Position numbers and translations under genes: made by a program. The notes beneath the pieces were generated by a model. That model was not told where the DNA came from and searched no databases. It saw only the letters and a program-made list of their open reading frames with translations. A stretch of 64,000 bases of DNA from Actinoplanes italicus (GTDB taxonomy: Bacteria; Actinomycetota; Actinomycetes; Mycobacteriales; Micromonosporaceae), in contig NZ_PVMZ01000002.1 of the NCBI RefSeq assembly GCF_003001815.1, positions 372,001-436,000 of the forward strand, read 5' to 3'. Shown in pieces: positions 1 through 8,160 of the stretch (position 1 is its first letter; each line of letters starts with the position of its first letter).

Positions 1-282
1 CACGTGGCCGAGCAGCGTGACCGCTATGCGGCCCGCCGCGAGATCCTGCGACCGGCGCTGCTCAAGGCCGGTTTCGAGATCAGCTGGTCGGAGGCGGGTC
101 TCTACCTGTGGGCGACCCGCGACGAGGACTGCTGGGCCACCGTCGACCGGCTCGCCCGGCTCGGCATCCTCGCGGCTCCGGGCGCCTTCTACGGCCCGTC
201 CGCCGCGAAACACGTACGAATCGCCCTGACCGCGACCGACGAGCGGGTGTCGGCCGCGGCCGAGCGCCTCGCCACTTTGTAG
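1..282 (+). CDS. dapC: Succinyldiaminopimelate aminotransferase, C-terminal part
   Basis: Partial gene, open at the left edge of the window; 93 residues remain before TAG. The residues match the C-terminal small domain of class I/II PLP aminotransferases: a segment with GLYLWATRDED, then LARLGILAAPGAFYG and HVRIALTATDE, where the Arg of HVRIALT is the usual carboxylate-binding Arg. In actinobacteria this branch transfers an amino group from glutamate in the succinylase route to meso-DAP and lysine. dapD and dapE lie about 9 kb downstream, which favours dapC over other aminotransferases. The PLP lysine lies outside the window, so the exact substrate is inferred from context. Confidence 0.72.
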   Translation, partial: HVAEQRDRYAARREILRPALLKAGFEISWSEAGLYLWATRDEDCWATVDRLARLGILAAPGAFYGPSAAKHVRIALTATDERVSAAAERLATL

Positions 283-314
283 AGCTCGTCTCGCTGCAAG
301 AAGGAGTGCCCGCC

Positions 315-971
315 GTGGACCCCACGATCGTGACCGTCCACGGCGAGGCACGCCGTGACGTCCCACCGGAGCAGGCCGTCTTCTCGGTGACGGTCACCGC
401 CAAGGACCGCGACAAGCCCTCCGTGGTCGCCCGCCTCACCAAGCGGGCCGCGGAGGTCAGCGAGATCCTTGACCGTTACGGCCCGGCCGTCGAGCGCCGG
501 GAGACCGCCGGCCTGCACGTCTACCAGGAGTACCGCCGCCGCGGCGAGCGCAGCGCGATGCATTCGGGCTCCCTCACCACCACCGTGACGGTCCGCGACT
601 TCGACTCGCTCGGCGAACTGCTCGCGCAACTCGCCTCCGGCGACTCCGTCCAGGTCTCCGGTCCCTGGTGGCGGCTTCGTCCGGGCAGCCGGGCCGGAGC
701 CGATGTACGCCGTGAGGCCGTCACCGACGCCCTGGACCGGGCCCGGGAGTACGCCGCCGCGGTCGGTTCCGAGCTGGACCGCATCGTCGAGATCTCGGAC
801 GCCGACGCCGCCGGTGGCGGGTACTCGATGGCGATGCGGGTCGGCGCCGCCGGAGCGGGCGCCGAGGGTGACGACAGCGCGGCCTTCGAGCTCGACCCGC
901 GTCAGCAGACGGTCGAGGCCAAGGTCCTGCTGCGGGTCACCATCACGGATCCGACGGTCCTGCGAGCCTGA
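315..971 (+). CDS. SIMPL domain (DUF541) protein
   Basis: 218 residues. GTG at 315 is chosen because AAGGAG lies about 9 bases upstream (301-306); reading frames open further upstream overlap dapC. The N-terminus (TIVTVHGEARRDVPPEQAVF) is the typical SIMPL/DUF541 start, an oscillin-like beta/alpha fold, and the C-terminal half has the conserved REAVTDALDRAREYAAAVG helix. No signal peptide or membrane segment is visible, so it is probably cytoplasmic, unlike the periplasmic members of proteobacteria. The family has no firm biochemical role. It lies about 30 bases after dapC and may be co-transcribed with it. Confidence 0.8.
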   Translation: MDPTIVTVHGEARRDVPPEQAVFSVTVTAKDRDKPSVVARLTKRAAEVSEILDRYGPAVERRETAGLHVYQEYRRRGERSAMHSGSLTTTVTVRDFDSLGELLAQLASGDSVQVSGPWWRLRPGSRAGADVRREAVTDALDRAREYAAAVGSELDRIVEISDADAAGGGYSMAMRVGAAGAGAEGDDSAAFELDPRQQTVEAKVLLRVTITDPTVLRA

Positions 972-1021
972 TCCGCCGAAAACGCCGCCGGGCGGCCGGG
1001 TGGTCGGCAAGACTCGGCAGC

Positions 1022-2269
1022 ATGCGCAAGGGCCTCGGGCACCTGCTGCTGCGGGTGGCGAACGTGAATCCCCGGAGTGTGGCGACGCACTCGGACCGCG
1101 TTCTTTATCGATCGATCGGCGTCTTCATCCTGCTCTACTTCGTCTACGCGACGGTGGGCGGGGCCGCGTTCATCGACGCCAGTTCCGGCTACACCCATCC
1201 CTGGTATCAGTGGCTGGTCGGGCCGCTGGTGGCGGTCGGTGTGGTCGCCTACGACCGGGCCGTGGTGGGCCGGGTGACCATCAGCTACGAACGGCTGGAG
1301 TCGTCCGATCCGCGGCATCTGCTGCGCCCGCCCACGCTCGGCCTGTACCTGGGCCGGCTCAGCCTGGCGCTGCTGTTCGCGATCGTCATCACCGAACCGC
1401 TGATGCTGGCCCGGTACCGCGGCGAGATCGACGCCCACCTGGCCCGGGTGCACAGCGAGCAGCTCAGTGAACTCGACTCGGGTGGTGCGGTCGCCGGATA
1501 CACCGCCCGCCTCGCGGAACTGCGCGACGAGACGGCCGCCGACGACTCCGCGGTCCGCCGCCTCGTCGACGAGGCCGCCCGCAAACGCGAGGACTCCCGC
1601 CTGACGTACCGGCAGGCCCTCGACGACTCGGCCGGCCGCGGTGTAACCCGCAGTCCCGGATGCCCCCGCGGCGGCTACTGCCATCAGCTGGTACGCCGCT
1701 CGCGCTCCCTCGACGACCAGGCCGGACGGCTCGAGAAGCAGGCCGCCGCCCTGCAACGCGACCAGCGGGAGGCGCGTGCCGCCCGGGCCGGCGAACAGTC
1801 ACGGCTCGCCGAGCGGATCAGCGACGAACGCGCCGACAACGCCGAGGTGGTCCGTGGAGACTCCGGCTTCGGTGCCCGTACCGCCGCGATGTGGCATTTG
1901 ATCCGCACCGACTTCTGGGGTGTCGGCGTCTTCTACCTCGGTATCGCGCTGCTGCTGGTGGCCCTGGACTGTGCGGCCATCGCCCTCAAGCTCGTGTCCC
2001 GCGGCAACGCCTACGAGCGGGCCGAGGCCCGGATCGCCCGGCTCCGCGAGCACGAGGCCTCCCTCATGCACGAGCGTGAGATCCACGACGCCCGCACCTA
2101 CGGAGAGGCCACCGCCAAGGTCATCGCCGACGGCATCGAGGCGGCCAGCCACGACGGAGGCCTGGCCCGGGCCGCCACCGACCGGGCCAGGCACGTCCTG
2201 CACGACGCCGTCGTCGTCGACCCGGCGCGGATCGAGCGTCCGATCCCGCGCCACCGCATCAACGCCTGA
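1022..2269 (+). CDS. DUF4407 membrane protein with central coiled coil
   Basis: 415 residues. Two hydrophobic segments lie near the N-terminus (around residues 33-50 and 60-80), followed by a third (GRLSLALLFAIVITEPLML, around 115-135). A long charged helical region (about 140-275), rich in Arg/Glu/Ala and likely a coiled coil, follows, then another membrane segment (VFYLGIALLLVALDCAAIALKL) and a second charged helical tail. This arrangement is typical of DUF4407. Function unknown; the architecture suggests a membrane-anchored scaffold. A Cys pair lies in the coiled-coil region (CPRGGYC). It stands alone, convergent with the next operon. Confidence 0.75.
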   Translation: MRKGLGHLLLRVANVNPRSVATHSDRVLYRSIGVFILLYFVYATVGGAAFIDASSGYTHPWYQWLVGPLVAVGVVAYDRAVVGRVTISYERLESSDPRHLLRPPTLGLYLGRLSLALLFAIVITEPLMLARYRGEIDAHLARVHSEQLSELDSGGAVAGYTARLAELRDETAADDSAVRRLVDEAARKREDSRLTYRQALDDSAGRGVTRSPGCPRGGYCHQLVRRSRSLDDQAGRLEKQAAALQRDQREARAARAGEQSRLAERISDERADNAEVVRGDSGFGARTAAMWHLIRTDFWGVGVFYLGIALLLVALDCAAIALKLVSRGNAYERAEARIARLREHEASLMHEREIHDARTYGEATAKVIADGIEAASHDGGLARAATDRARHVLHDAVVVDPARIERPIPRHRINA

Positions 2270-2273
2270 TCCT

Positions 2274-2837
2274 TCACGGCCGCGAGGCCTGGGCCCGCAC
2301 CGGAACGGTGAACGTAGCCCCCTGACACGCGGCCGATCCACCGGCCCGCATCGTCAGAGCGCCGTTCAGGATGAACGCCCCCACCGTGTTCCGCGGCACC
2401 TCCCACGACACCGGGAACTCGCTCCGGGTGAACTCCACCCGGGGCTCGACACAGCCGGCCTCCCGATGCACCTCGTCGGCGATCACCGGCCCCGGGCCGG
2501 GAACGATCGAGGTCAGTTGTACGGAAGCCGCGTGCTGGTTGGTGACGGTGATTGTCAGGTTCCCGGTGGAGCCCGGCCGCAGCGGCCGCCCGGGATCCGA
2601 GATGGCGGTCAGGGTGACCTCCACCCGGGAGCCCGCCGCCCACTCGTCCTGAGGTTCCGGGCTGTTGAACCGCCAGTACGCCCAGGCCGCCCCCGCATTG
2701 GCCAGCAACGCCGCCACCGCCGCCGCGCCGAGGATCATCCGGGCCCGCCGGTCGAACCGGCGCCGCGGCCCGGGCTGCCGCACCTCCCAGGTCGGCTCCT
2801 CATGGTCGGCGGTGTCGAGCTCGAGATGCGACGCCAT
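2274..2837 (-). CDS. Membrane-anchored exported protein with PGS motif
   Basis: 187 residues, start ATG at 2837. After a charged cytoplasmic N-terminus there is one hydrophobic segment (MILGAAAVAALLANAGAAWAYW, about residues 34-55), so it is a type II anchor or uncleaved signal. The extracytoplasmic part is beta-rich and contains LRPGSTGNLTITVTNQ followed by two Cys (AGCVEP, SAACQG) that could form a disulfide. The same PGS-x(1-4)-I-T-V-x-N pattern occurs in two proteins just upstream on this strand (4005-4484 and 4549-5037), so the genes are paralogous. No function is known to me. It lies about 480 bases beyond the upstream operon's terminator and probably has its own promoter. A longer GTG start is possible. 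Confidence 0.6.
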   Translation of the reverse strand: MASHLELDTADHEEPTWEVRQPGPRRRFDRRARMILGAAAVAALLANAGAAWAYWRFNSPEPQDEWAAGSRVEVTLTAISDPGRPLRPGSTGNLTITVTNQHAASVQLTSIVPGPGPVIADEVHREAGCVEPRVEFTRSEFPVSWEVPRNTVGAFILNGALTMRAGGSAACQGATFTVPVRAQASRP

Positions 2838-3261
2838 GCGGCCGTCGCTCTCGGTGAAACCGGGTAGGGTGTCGCGCCGATTCACGAAGCGACCTGGGTC
2901 GGGGCCGCCGCGCGGGTTTCGCTCAGGTCGGGCATGCGGCTCGTTCCTCCTCGGAGGCCGGTGGGAAAGATGCCGGGTTCGGCGCTCATATAACGTTCCC
3001 CGACGCAGATGTCCGATGTGATCGGTTTTCCGTCCGCCCTTCCAGCGCATAAATCGGACAGGTCTGCCGATACGGCTTACCCCTGCGGGGTGACGCGATC
3101 GACCGTACGGCCACGCGGCGCGGATGATCCCTGCCCGCCTGTAACCGGTTAACCCAGCCCCGACGCCCAACGGTCGCCGTCGCACACCCGTCCGGTTCCC
3201 GCGACCCTCATCCGGAGGTGCCGCCCCCACAGACGGCTACCGGCTGTATCGCATCGCTGCC
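2838..3261. other. Intergenic region between exported-protein genes
   Basis: About 420 bases with no convincing gene on either strand. Open frames here lack ribosome sites and recognisable protein features. It must hold the promoter for the minus-strand gene ending at 2274. The stretch 2985-3070 is lower in GC than its surroundings and is the likely promoter zone. Confidence 0.4.
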
Positions 3262-3312
3262 GAGATCGTTCGAGCCCTCGGCGCAGCCGCGCCGAGGGCT
3301 CGAACAGATCTC
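3262..3312 (-). terminator. Long hairpin ending the exported-protein operon
   Basis: GAGATC-GTTCGAGCCCTCGGCGC (3262-3284) pairs with GCGCCGAGGGCTCGAAC (3289-3305) and, past one bulged base, GATCTC (3307-3312); loop AGCC. The stem is 23 bp and starts three bases after the stop codon of the minus-strand gene 3316-4008. No U-run follows, as is common for actinobacterial terminators. Confidence 0.75.
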
Positions 3313-3315
3313 GTC

Positions 3316-4008
3316 TTATTTCTCGGCCGGTGGCTCCGGCGCCTCGCCGCTGCTGGACTCGAACGGCTGTGGCGGAGGACCATCCGACTTCACCGGCTCT
3401 GGGGTCGTCGTCTCCGGTTGCTTTTCCGGCGCCTTCGTGCCGTCGGAGGCAGGGGACTTCATGGCCGCCGGCCTGGAACTCGACACGACCGTGGCCGGGC
3501 TGCGACTCGAACCCGAAGTCGGCGATGCGGTCGCCGAATCGCCAGGGGTCGCCGACCGGGCCACGGGAGCCACCGGGAAGGCTAGGTTGTGGCTTTTCCC
3601 GCTGGCTGCCCCGATCCATTCCTGGAACTTCGGCCTGATCGTCCAGTTCCATGTGCCGCCTGCCAGTTCGGCGCCGGTGAAGGTCACCGACTCGGTCGCG
3701 TTCCCGGACGCGACGACGGTTCGTGCGATGTCCGGCTTGGTGGAGGCGCCGGTGTGATGCGCCGTGACCACATAACGATCCATGAGAGATCCCGGCGCGA
3801 TCTCCTGAGCCGGCCACACGACCACGGCCTGCCCGCTCTGCTTCGCCACGCTCGGCTTGACTCCACGAGGCATCGCTGCGACTCCGGCGGCGAGGGTGGC
3901 CTTGTTGTCGGGCAGGATCCATCCGCCCGCGTAGGCGAGAACTGTCCCACCCGTGCCCATGGCGATGACCACGGCGACCATCAGTAGGAACTTCGCGGAG
4001 CGCCTCAT
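3316..4008 (-). CDS. Exported protein, Ser/Pro/Thr-rich tail
   Basis: 230 residues, ATG at 4008, overlapping the stop of the upstream gene by four bases (ATGA), so the two are translationally coupled. The N-terminus is a signal or anchor (FLLMVAVVIAMGTGGTVLAYA). The middle domain is beta-rich (residues about 40-140; RYVVTAHHTGASTKP, VTFTGAELAGGTWNWTI) and resembles a fibronectin-III-like repeat. The last 90 residues are low-complexity Ser/Pro/Thr/Lys/Glu, typical of a wall-spanning or surface-exposed tail. There is no LPXTG motif. It belongs to a three-gene operon with 4549-5037 and 4005-4484. Function unknown. Confidence 0.65.
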   Translation of the reverse strand: MRRSAKFLLMVAVVIAMGTGGTVLAYAGGWILPDNKATLAAGVAAMPRGVKPSVAKQSGQAVVVWPAQEIAPGSLMDRYVVTAHHTGASTKPDIARTVVASGNATESVTFTGAELAGGTWNWTIRPKFQEWIGAASGKSHNLAFPVAPVARSATPGDSATASPTSGSSRSPATVVSSSRPAAMKSPASDGTKAPEKQPETTTPEPVKSDGPPPQPFESSSGEAPEPPAEK

Positions 4009-4484
4009 CGGTTCGTCCGGAGGCCGACACCGTAGATGGTGACAGTGAAGTCTGTTCCGGCGCAGTTGATGGATGCGCCCATCGGCATCGTGATCGGGAT
4101 CGCTCCCGGCAATTCGGTGCGCCCGGCCGGATGCACGGTGACCGGCAGTCCGCCGCTGTAAGCACCGACTTGGAGGTTCGCGGGCATGGTCGGGCAGTCG
4201 TGTCGCGACGAGGAGGACACTTCGGCGGTCACCTGCTCCAACCTCAGGCGCTGGTCGAGCGGGTTCTCCACGGTGATCTTCATGTGCCGTGTCGAGCCGG
4301 GGTAGAGGTTCCGGACCGGCTTGCCTCTCAGTTCGAAGTGGACCTCGCCGCTTTGCCGGCCTTCGGATCGGCTGACCATCACCAAGGTGTCCTCGTCCGC
4401 GAAGGGGGAAACGACGGTGAGGGTGGCGACGGCACCGCTGAGCACTACCGCTGTCATGACCGCGATCCACCGGTTCTTCGGCAT
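4005..4484 (-). CDS. Exported protein with PGS motif
   Basis: 159 residues. ATG at 4484 is chosen because AGGAAGG sits just upstream; longer in-frame starts lack a ribosome site. A signal or anchor segment (WIAVMTAVVLSGAVATLTVV) is followed by a beta-rich domain with LYPGSTRHMKITVENP and two Cys (HDCPTM, INCAGT). The paralogue encoded by 4549-5037 has the same order: hydrophobic N-terminus, NLYPGS, N-P, first Cys, second Cys, terminal beta strand. It is the second gene of the operon and overlaps the third by four bases. A surface beta-sandwich role is inferred from shape only. Confidence 0.65.
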   Translation of the reverse strand: MPKNRWIAVMTAVVLSGAVATLTVVSPFADEDTLVMVSRSEGRQSGEVHFELRGKPVRNLYPGSTRHMKITVENPLDQRLRLEQVTAEVSSSSRHDCPTMPANLQVGAYSGGLPVTVHPAGRTELPGAIPITMPMGASINCAGTDFTVTIYGVGLRTNR

Positions 4485-4548
4485 GGCCCTTCCTGATGTG
4501 TGTCGATGGAGTGGGGGCGCACCCATTGCCCCCACTCCGAGCGGTGGA

Positions 4549-5037
4549 TCAGGCCTCTGGGAGGCTCTCGGCGGTGAACGAGTAGTTGATCTTGATCGTC
4601 TTACCCGCGCATGCCTGCGGGATGCTGCCGATGGTCACGTCACCGGGTACGGGCTTCTCCTCACCGGCGAGGAGGGTTGGCGTGCCGGGGAAGGTGGTGG
4701 TGAACATGCCAGCGTCCTTCATGGCGGCAGCGCAGGTGTCGGCGTCGGCTCCAGCCGGAGTAGCGGTCGCGGAGTCCACCTGAATCTGGCCGGTGAGCTG
4801 GACGCCGAATTCGTTCGGGTTCTTGATCGTGGAGTCCAGCGGCGACTTCGACCCGGGGTAGAGGTTCTCGGTGAAGGTGGTCGTCGCGGTCAGCTTTTTG
4901 ACCTGCGCCGCCTTGGCGTTCGCCTTGCCCTCGCCGTCGATGCTCCAGCCGTTGATTGCGGCCCAGGCGGCACCGCCGCTGATGGTGAGAGCGGCGACGC
5001 CGGCGATGACTGCGGTGCGCTTGGTGAACTTGCCCAT
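4549..5037 (-). CDS. Exported protein with PGS motif, first gene of operon
   Basis: 162 residues, ATG at 5037 with a strong AGGAGG about 8 bases upstream. A clear signal peptide (KRTAVIAGVAALTISGGAAWAA; likely cleavage near AWA-A) is followed by NLYPGSKSPLDSTIKNPNEFG and two Cys (DTCAAAM, PQACAGK). At 64 bases before the next gene it heads a three-gene operon. The layout recalls small secreted beta-sandwich proteins, but I cannot place it in a named family. The strong ribosome site suggests high expression. Confidence 0.7.
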   Translation of the reverse strand: MGKFTKRTAVIAGVAALTISGGAAWAAINGWSIDGEGKANAKAAQVKKLTATTTFTENLYPGSKSPLDSTIKNPNEFGVQLTGQIQVDSATATPAGADADTCAAAMKDAGMFTTTFPGTPTLLAGEEKPVPGDVTIGSIPQACAGKTIKINYSFTAESLPEA

Positions 5038-5557
5038 GGAAATGTTCCTCCTGGAACGTGGTAAGCGTGCGGTAACCCCGCGTTAGTCGGTCGCGACTGA
5101 AACGGGGATCGCGTCGTTAATCGGATGTCCGCCGGGGCCACAAGGCCACCCGGCGCTGCGACAAAGATGACCGACTCGTCCTGACTCGACGATCGTCCGC
5201 AAGGGCTGGCTAGTGCGTGCTGATCGGAGCCGCAGCGCGCCCGTCCCGGCTACCCCGCAGGGGTGAGGCCGCCCCGCAGGTCGATCCGTGGCGGCCGTCG
5301 GAAAGATCGACGAAAAGCGCCCGACCAGCGAAGCAGCCGCAGTGCACCGCCGTCGCCGGAGGGCAAGCCTGAGTCGCGTTCGGATTGCCGGAAAGGCCCG
5401 GATCCGACCTTCCGCGATGCTTGAAACGTGAAGCAACGCCACCGTTTCGTCGTGAAGCGGAGTGAAAACGGAAAAGGGCTCGGAACTATTTGTTGTCCCG
5501 GTACCCGGAAGGATTAGGCCGCCTGGCAGCGGCCATCCCCTGAAAGAAGCTTGCGCC
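5038..5557. other. Intergenic region, promoter of exported-protein operon
   Basis: About 520 bases without a supportable gene. The reading frames here are high-GC shadows without ribosome sites or family resemblance. The part near 5400-5500 is lower in GC than its surroundings. The promoter of the minus-strand operon starting at 5037 must lie within it; I cannot place its elements with confidence. Confidence 0.4.
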
Positions 5558-6307
5558 TTATGCCTCTGTCGGCCGCTCGGCCCGGACGAGGAATCGGTGA
5601 GAGCGCACCGTGAACCCGCCCCGAGCCCGGATGGTCGCCGACAGGCGGGCGAGCTCACGTTCGTACCGCAGGGGGGTGAAGTCTCTGATCTGCCAGGGCA
5701 CCGATCGCAGCTGGCGGACCACCGCGGCGATGTCGTGGAAGGACAGGAGCGGGTGCTCCTCGCGCACGTCGGTGACCCGCAACCCGGCCGCCCTCAGGGC
5801 CGCCGCCGCCACCTCGGCGTCCCACCTGCGCGGATGCGGGGGTGGGGCGCCGAGGGCGGTGTTCAGCTCGGCCATGTCGTCGCTGCCGACCTGCTGGGTG
5901 AGCAGCGTGCCGCCGGGCTTGAGCAGCCGGGCGATGTCGGTGGCCGGGAGCCGTCCGTGCCGGCTCAGGACCAGGTCGAACGCGTTCTCCTCGGAGGGCA
6001 GCTCGGTCTGCACGGCGACGCCGAACGGGGCGAGCCGCTCGCGGGCGGCCGGAGTGTTGCGTGCCCAGGTCTCCACCGCGACGGTGTGCGGAGGGAGCGG
6101 GGCCAGCTCGGCGAGCAGCTCACCGCCGCCGGTGTCGAGGTCGAGGACGCTGGCGGAGCGGCGCAGCAGGACGCGGGCCTGGTCAAGGTACGACCAGGAC
6201 GGCTCGGACGCCACGGCCAGGCCGTCCAGCCAGGCGAATTCCCACCCGGTCATGGAGGCGCCGGTAGCCGCGGCGTCGAGTTCCTTCTCCTGCCGGTTGC
6301 TGCGCAC
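5558..6307 (-). CDS. Class I SAM-dependent methyltransferase
   Basis: 249 residues from GTG at 6307. The start is a judgement: ATG at 6253 is possible, but residues before it (ELDAAATGASMTGWEFAWLDG) look like the conserved N-terminus of this family. SAM-binding motif I is VLDLDTGGGELL (about residues 53-64) and motif IV/post-I is AFDLVLSRHGRL; LLKPGGTLLTQQVG is the motif VI region. The C-terminal PLRYERELARL and FLVRAERP are typical of small actinobacterial methyltransferases that act on unknown small molecules. It is a single gene, convergent with nothing; its substrate cannot be read from context. Confidence 0.75.
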   Translation of the reverse strand: MRSNRQEKELDAAATGASMTGWEFAWLDGLAVASEPSWSYLDQARVLLRRSASVLDLDTGGGELLAELAPLPPHTVAVETWARNTPAARERLAPFGVAVQTELPSEENAFDLVLSRHGRLPATDIARLLKPGGTLLTQQVGSDDMAELNTALGAPPPHPRRWDAEVAAAALRAAGLRVTDVREEHPLLSFHDIAAVVRQLRSVPWQIRDFTPLRYERELARLSATIRARGGFTVRSHRFLVRAERPTEA

Positions 6308-6404
6308 GCCTGCGAAAGTAACCGGGCGAGGTCTCCACCAGCGACTCGATCCCACGGCCTTTCCAGGACCGGTGCCGGACTGTGGCTGAACGGTTACCAA
6401 GCTC

Positions 6405-7442
6405 TCAATGGCGGACCGGCATGAGTAGCGAGAAACGGGATTCGGCGCCTACCGCGCGCACGATCAACGGCTTCACCGGGCCGTCGAGTTCCAGCTCCAG
6501 CTGTCCGGCGGCGCCCGCGTCGAGGGCCTGGAGCAGGAACTCCCGGTTGACCGCGACGTGCGAGTCGGTGTCGGCGGCCCATTCAGCGGCTCCGGCGAAA
6601 CGGAGGCCGCCCTCGGTGTCGAGGGCGAGCACCGTGACCGGGTAGGGACGGCCCTCGTGCTCCCGGTCGATCACCGGGGCGCCTGCGAGCAGTTCGCGCA
6701 GTTCGGCCACGTCGACGGTGACGGCGGGGGAGGCCGGGGGCAGCAGCCGGCGGTAGTCGGGGAAGTCCATGTCGATCGGCTCGCCCTCGACGGTCCGGTC
6801 GCCGGCGCGGGCGGTCACCAGTTCGGCGGTCAGGTCGATGGTGATCGCGCCGGTACGGATGTCGTGCAGTTGCTCGGCGAGACCGTACGGCAGGAACAGC
6901 CGGGCGGCCGAGCCCTCCACGGTGGCGGGTGCGGTGGCGACGGCGAGCCGGAACCGGTCGGTCGCGACCAGCGTGACGGCGTCGTCGCCGGTTTCGAACA
7001 GCACTCCGGCCGGGATCGGGTCGGCGGACCCGGCGGCGGCGAACAGCACGGCGCCGAGGGCAGCTGACAGGTCGGCGGCGGACAGGGTGATACGGGTCAT
7101 CAGGTTCTCCTCCAGGTCGAGCAGGGTGTGCAGGCGGAGGAGCTCACGTCTGGCATCGGCGAGACCCGACTCCAGCCGAACGAGATGGGCGTCCAGCTTC
7201 ACCCGTACCGAAGCAGGGTCTTGAAGAAGGTCTTGGACCGCCCCGGCGATCTCGGCGACCGGCATCCCCACCCGCCGTAGCCCGGCGATGAGCCGGGCCG
7301 CTCTGATCTGCTCGGCGGTGTACCGGCGATAGCCGGTCGACGGGTCCACCGCGGCCGGGACGAGCACGCCCGCGCTGTCGTAGAACCGCAGCGCGCTGAT
7401 GCTCAACCCGCTGGCCCGGGCCACCTCGCCGATGCCTCGCAT
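6405..7442 (-). CDS. MerR-family regulator fused to sliding-clamp-like region
   Basis: 345 residues, ATG at 7442 with GGAGAG five bases upstream. Residues 1-70 are a MerR winged helix (IGEVARASGLSISALRFYDSAGVL, YRRYTAEQIRAARLI). Residues 75-112 form the usual dimerisation helix (LDAHLVRLESGLADARREL). From about 117 onward the protein resembles DNA polymerase III beta clamp, not a drug-binding domain: VTLVATDRFRLAV, then the GEPIDMDFPDYRRLLP stretch typical of clamp domain 2/3 joins, VAVNREFLLQAL, and a C-terminal SRFSLLMPVRH like the MPVR/MPMR end of DnaN. It could act as a DNA-bound regulator whose effector region has a clamp fold. The gene is 48 bases downstream of lysE on the same strand. 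Confidence 0.78.
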   Translation of the reverse strand: MRGIGEVARASGLSISALRFYDSAGVLVPAAVDPSTGYRRYTAEQIRAARLIAGLRRVGMPVAEIAGAVQDLLQDPASVRVKLDAHLVRLESGLADARRELLRLHTLLDLEENLMTRITLSAADLSAALGAVLFAAAGSADPIPAGVLFETGDDAVTLVATDRFRLAVATAPATVEGSAARLFLPYGLAEQLHDIRTGAITIDLTAELVTARAGDRTVEGEPIDMDFPDYRRLLPPASPAVTVDVAELRELLAGAPVIDREHEGRPYPVTVLALDTEGGLRFAGAAEWAADTDSHVAVNREFLLQALDAGAAGQLELELDGPVKPLIVRAVGAESRFSLLMPVRH

Positions 7443-7489
7443 GTCGCTCTCCACGTCCCGGAACTCTGGTGTCTCGACCTTCTCGAGAG

Positions 7490-8089
7490 TCAAGCTTGCA
7501 CGATCAGGGTGATGCCGAGACCGGCCATGACCAGCGCGATCGATCCGTCGAGCACCCGCCAGGCGGACGGCCGGGCCAGTAGTGGGGCGAGCCGGCGCGC
7601 GCCGACGCCGAGCGAGACGAACCAGGTCAGGCTGGCGGCCGCCGCGCCCAGACCGAAGGCCCAGCGGTCGGCGTGCTGCTGTGCGACCGAGCCGAGCAGC
7701 AGAACGGTGTCCAGATAGACGTGCGGGTTGAGGTATGTCAGGGCGAGGCACGTGAGCAGCGTCGCGCGCAAAGTCGCGGGCGCCTTCGACGCCGGGTCGA
7801 GGGCCTCCGGACGCAGTGCGCGACGGGCGGCCAGGACCGCGTAACCGAGCAGGAAGATCGCGCCGGACCAGCGGATCACGGTGATCAGCGCGGGCTGAGC
7901 GGTGAGGACGGCACCGAGGCCGGCGATGCCCGCGGAGATCAGGGCGAGATCGGAAAGAGCACAGGTCAAGACCACCGGGAGTACGTGTTCCCGACGCAAT
8001 CCCTGGCGCAGGACGAACGCGTTCTGGGCCCCGATGGCGATGATCAGCACAGCGGACGCGACGAACCCGGCGATGGCGGAGGAGAGCAT
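7490..8089 (-). CDS. lysE: LysE/ArgO-type amino acid exporter
   Basis: 199 residues, about the usual LysE length, with five to six hydrophobic segments. The family signature is clear: IGAQNAFVLRQGLRREHV near the N-terminus, then LNPHVYLDTVLLLG in the middle. It exports basic amino acids (L-lysine, L-arginine) across the cytoplasmic membrane. It is divergent from a LysG/ArgP-type regulator at 8161, the classical arrangement in Corynebacterium, and a perfect inverted repeat lies between them. Presence next to dap genes fits control of lysine overflow. Confidence 0.9.
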   Translation of the reverse strand: MLSSAIAGFVASAVLIIAIGAQNAFVLRQGLRREHVLPVVLTCALSDLALISAGIAGLGAVLTAQPALITVIRWSGAIFLLGYAVLAARRALRPEALDPASKAPATLRATLLTCLALTYLNPHVYLDTVLLLGSVAQQHADRWAFGLGAAAASLTWFVSLGVGARRLAPLLARPSAWRVLDGSIALVMAGLGITLIVQA

Positions 8090-8124
8090 GCCCCGACGCT
8101 ACGGCCGGCTCTGACATCACTCCA

Positions 8125-8150
8125 GCTAATCATTCTGACGATGGATTAGC
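8125..8150. promoter_or_regulatory. Inverted repeat operator between lysE and lysG
   Basis: GCTAATC (8125-8131) and GATTAGC (8144-8150) form a perfect 7-bp inverted repeat with 12 bases between the arms. It sits in the 71-base gap between the divergent lysE and lysG starts and ends ten bases before the lysG start codon. Size and A/T-rich arms suit a LysR-type binding site, so it is the likely LysG operator; the gene pairing makes this a good inference. Confidence 0.65.
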
Positions 8151-8160
8151 GTTGCTTAAC

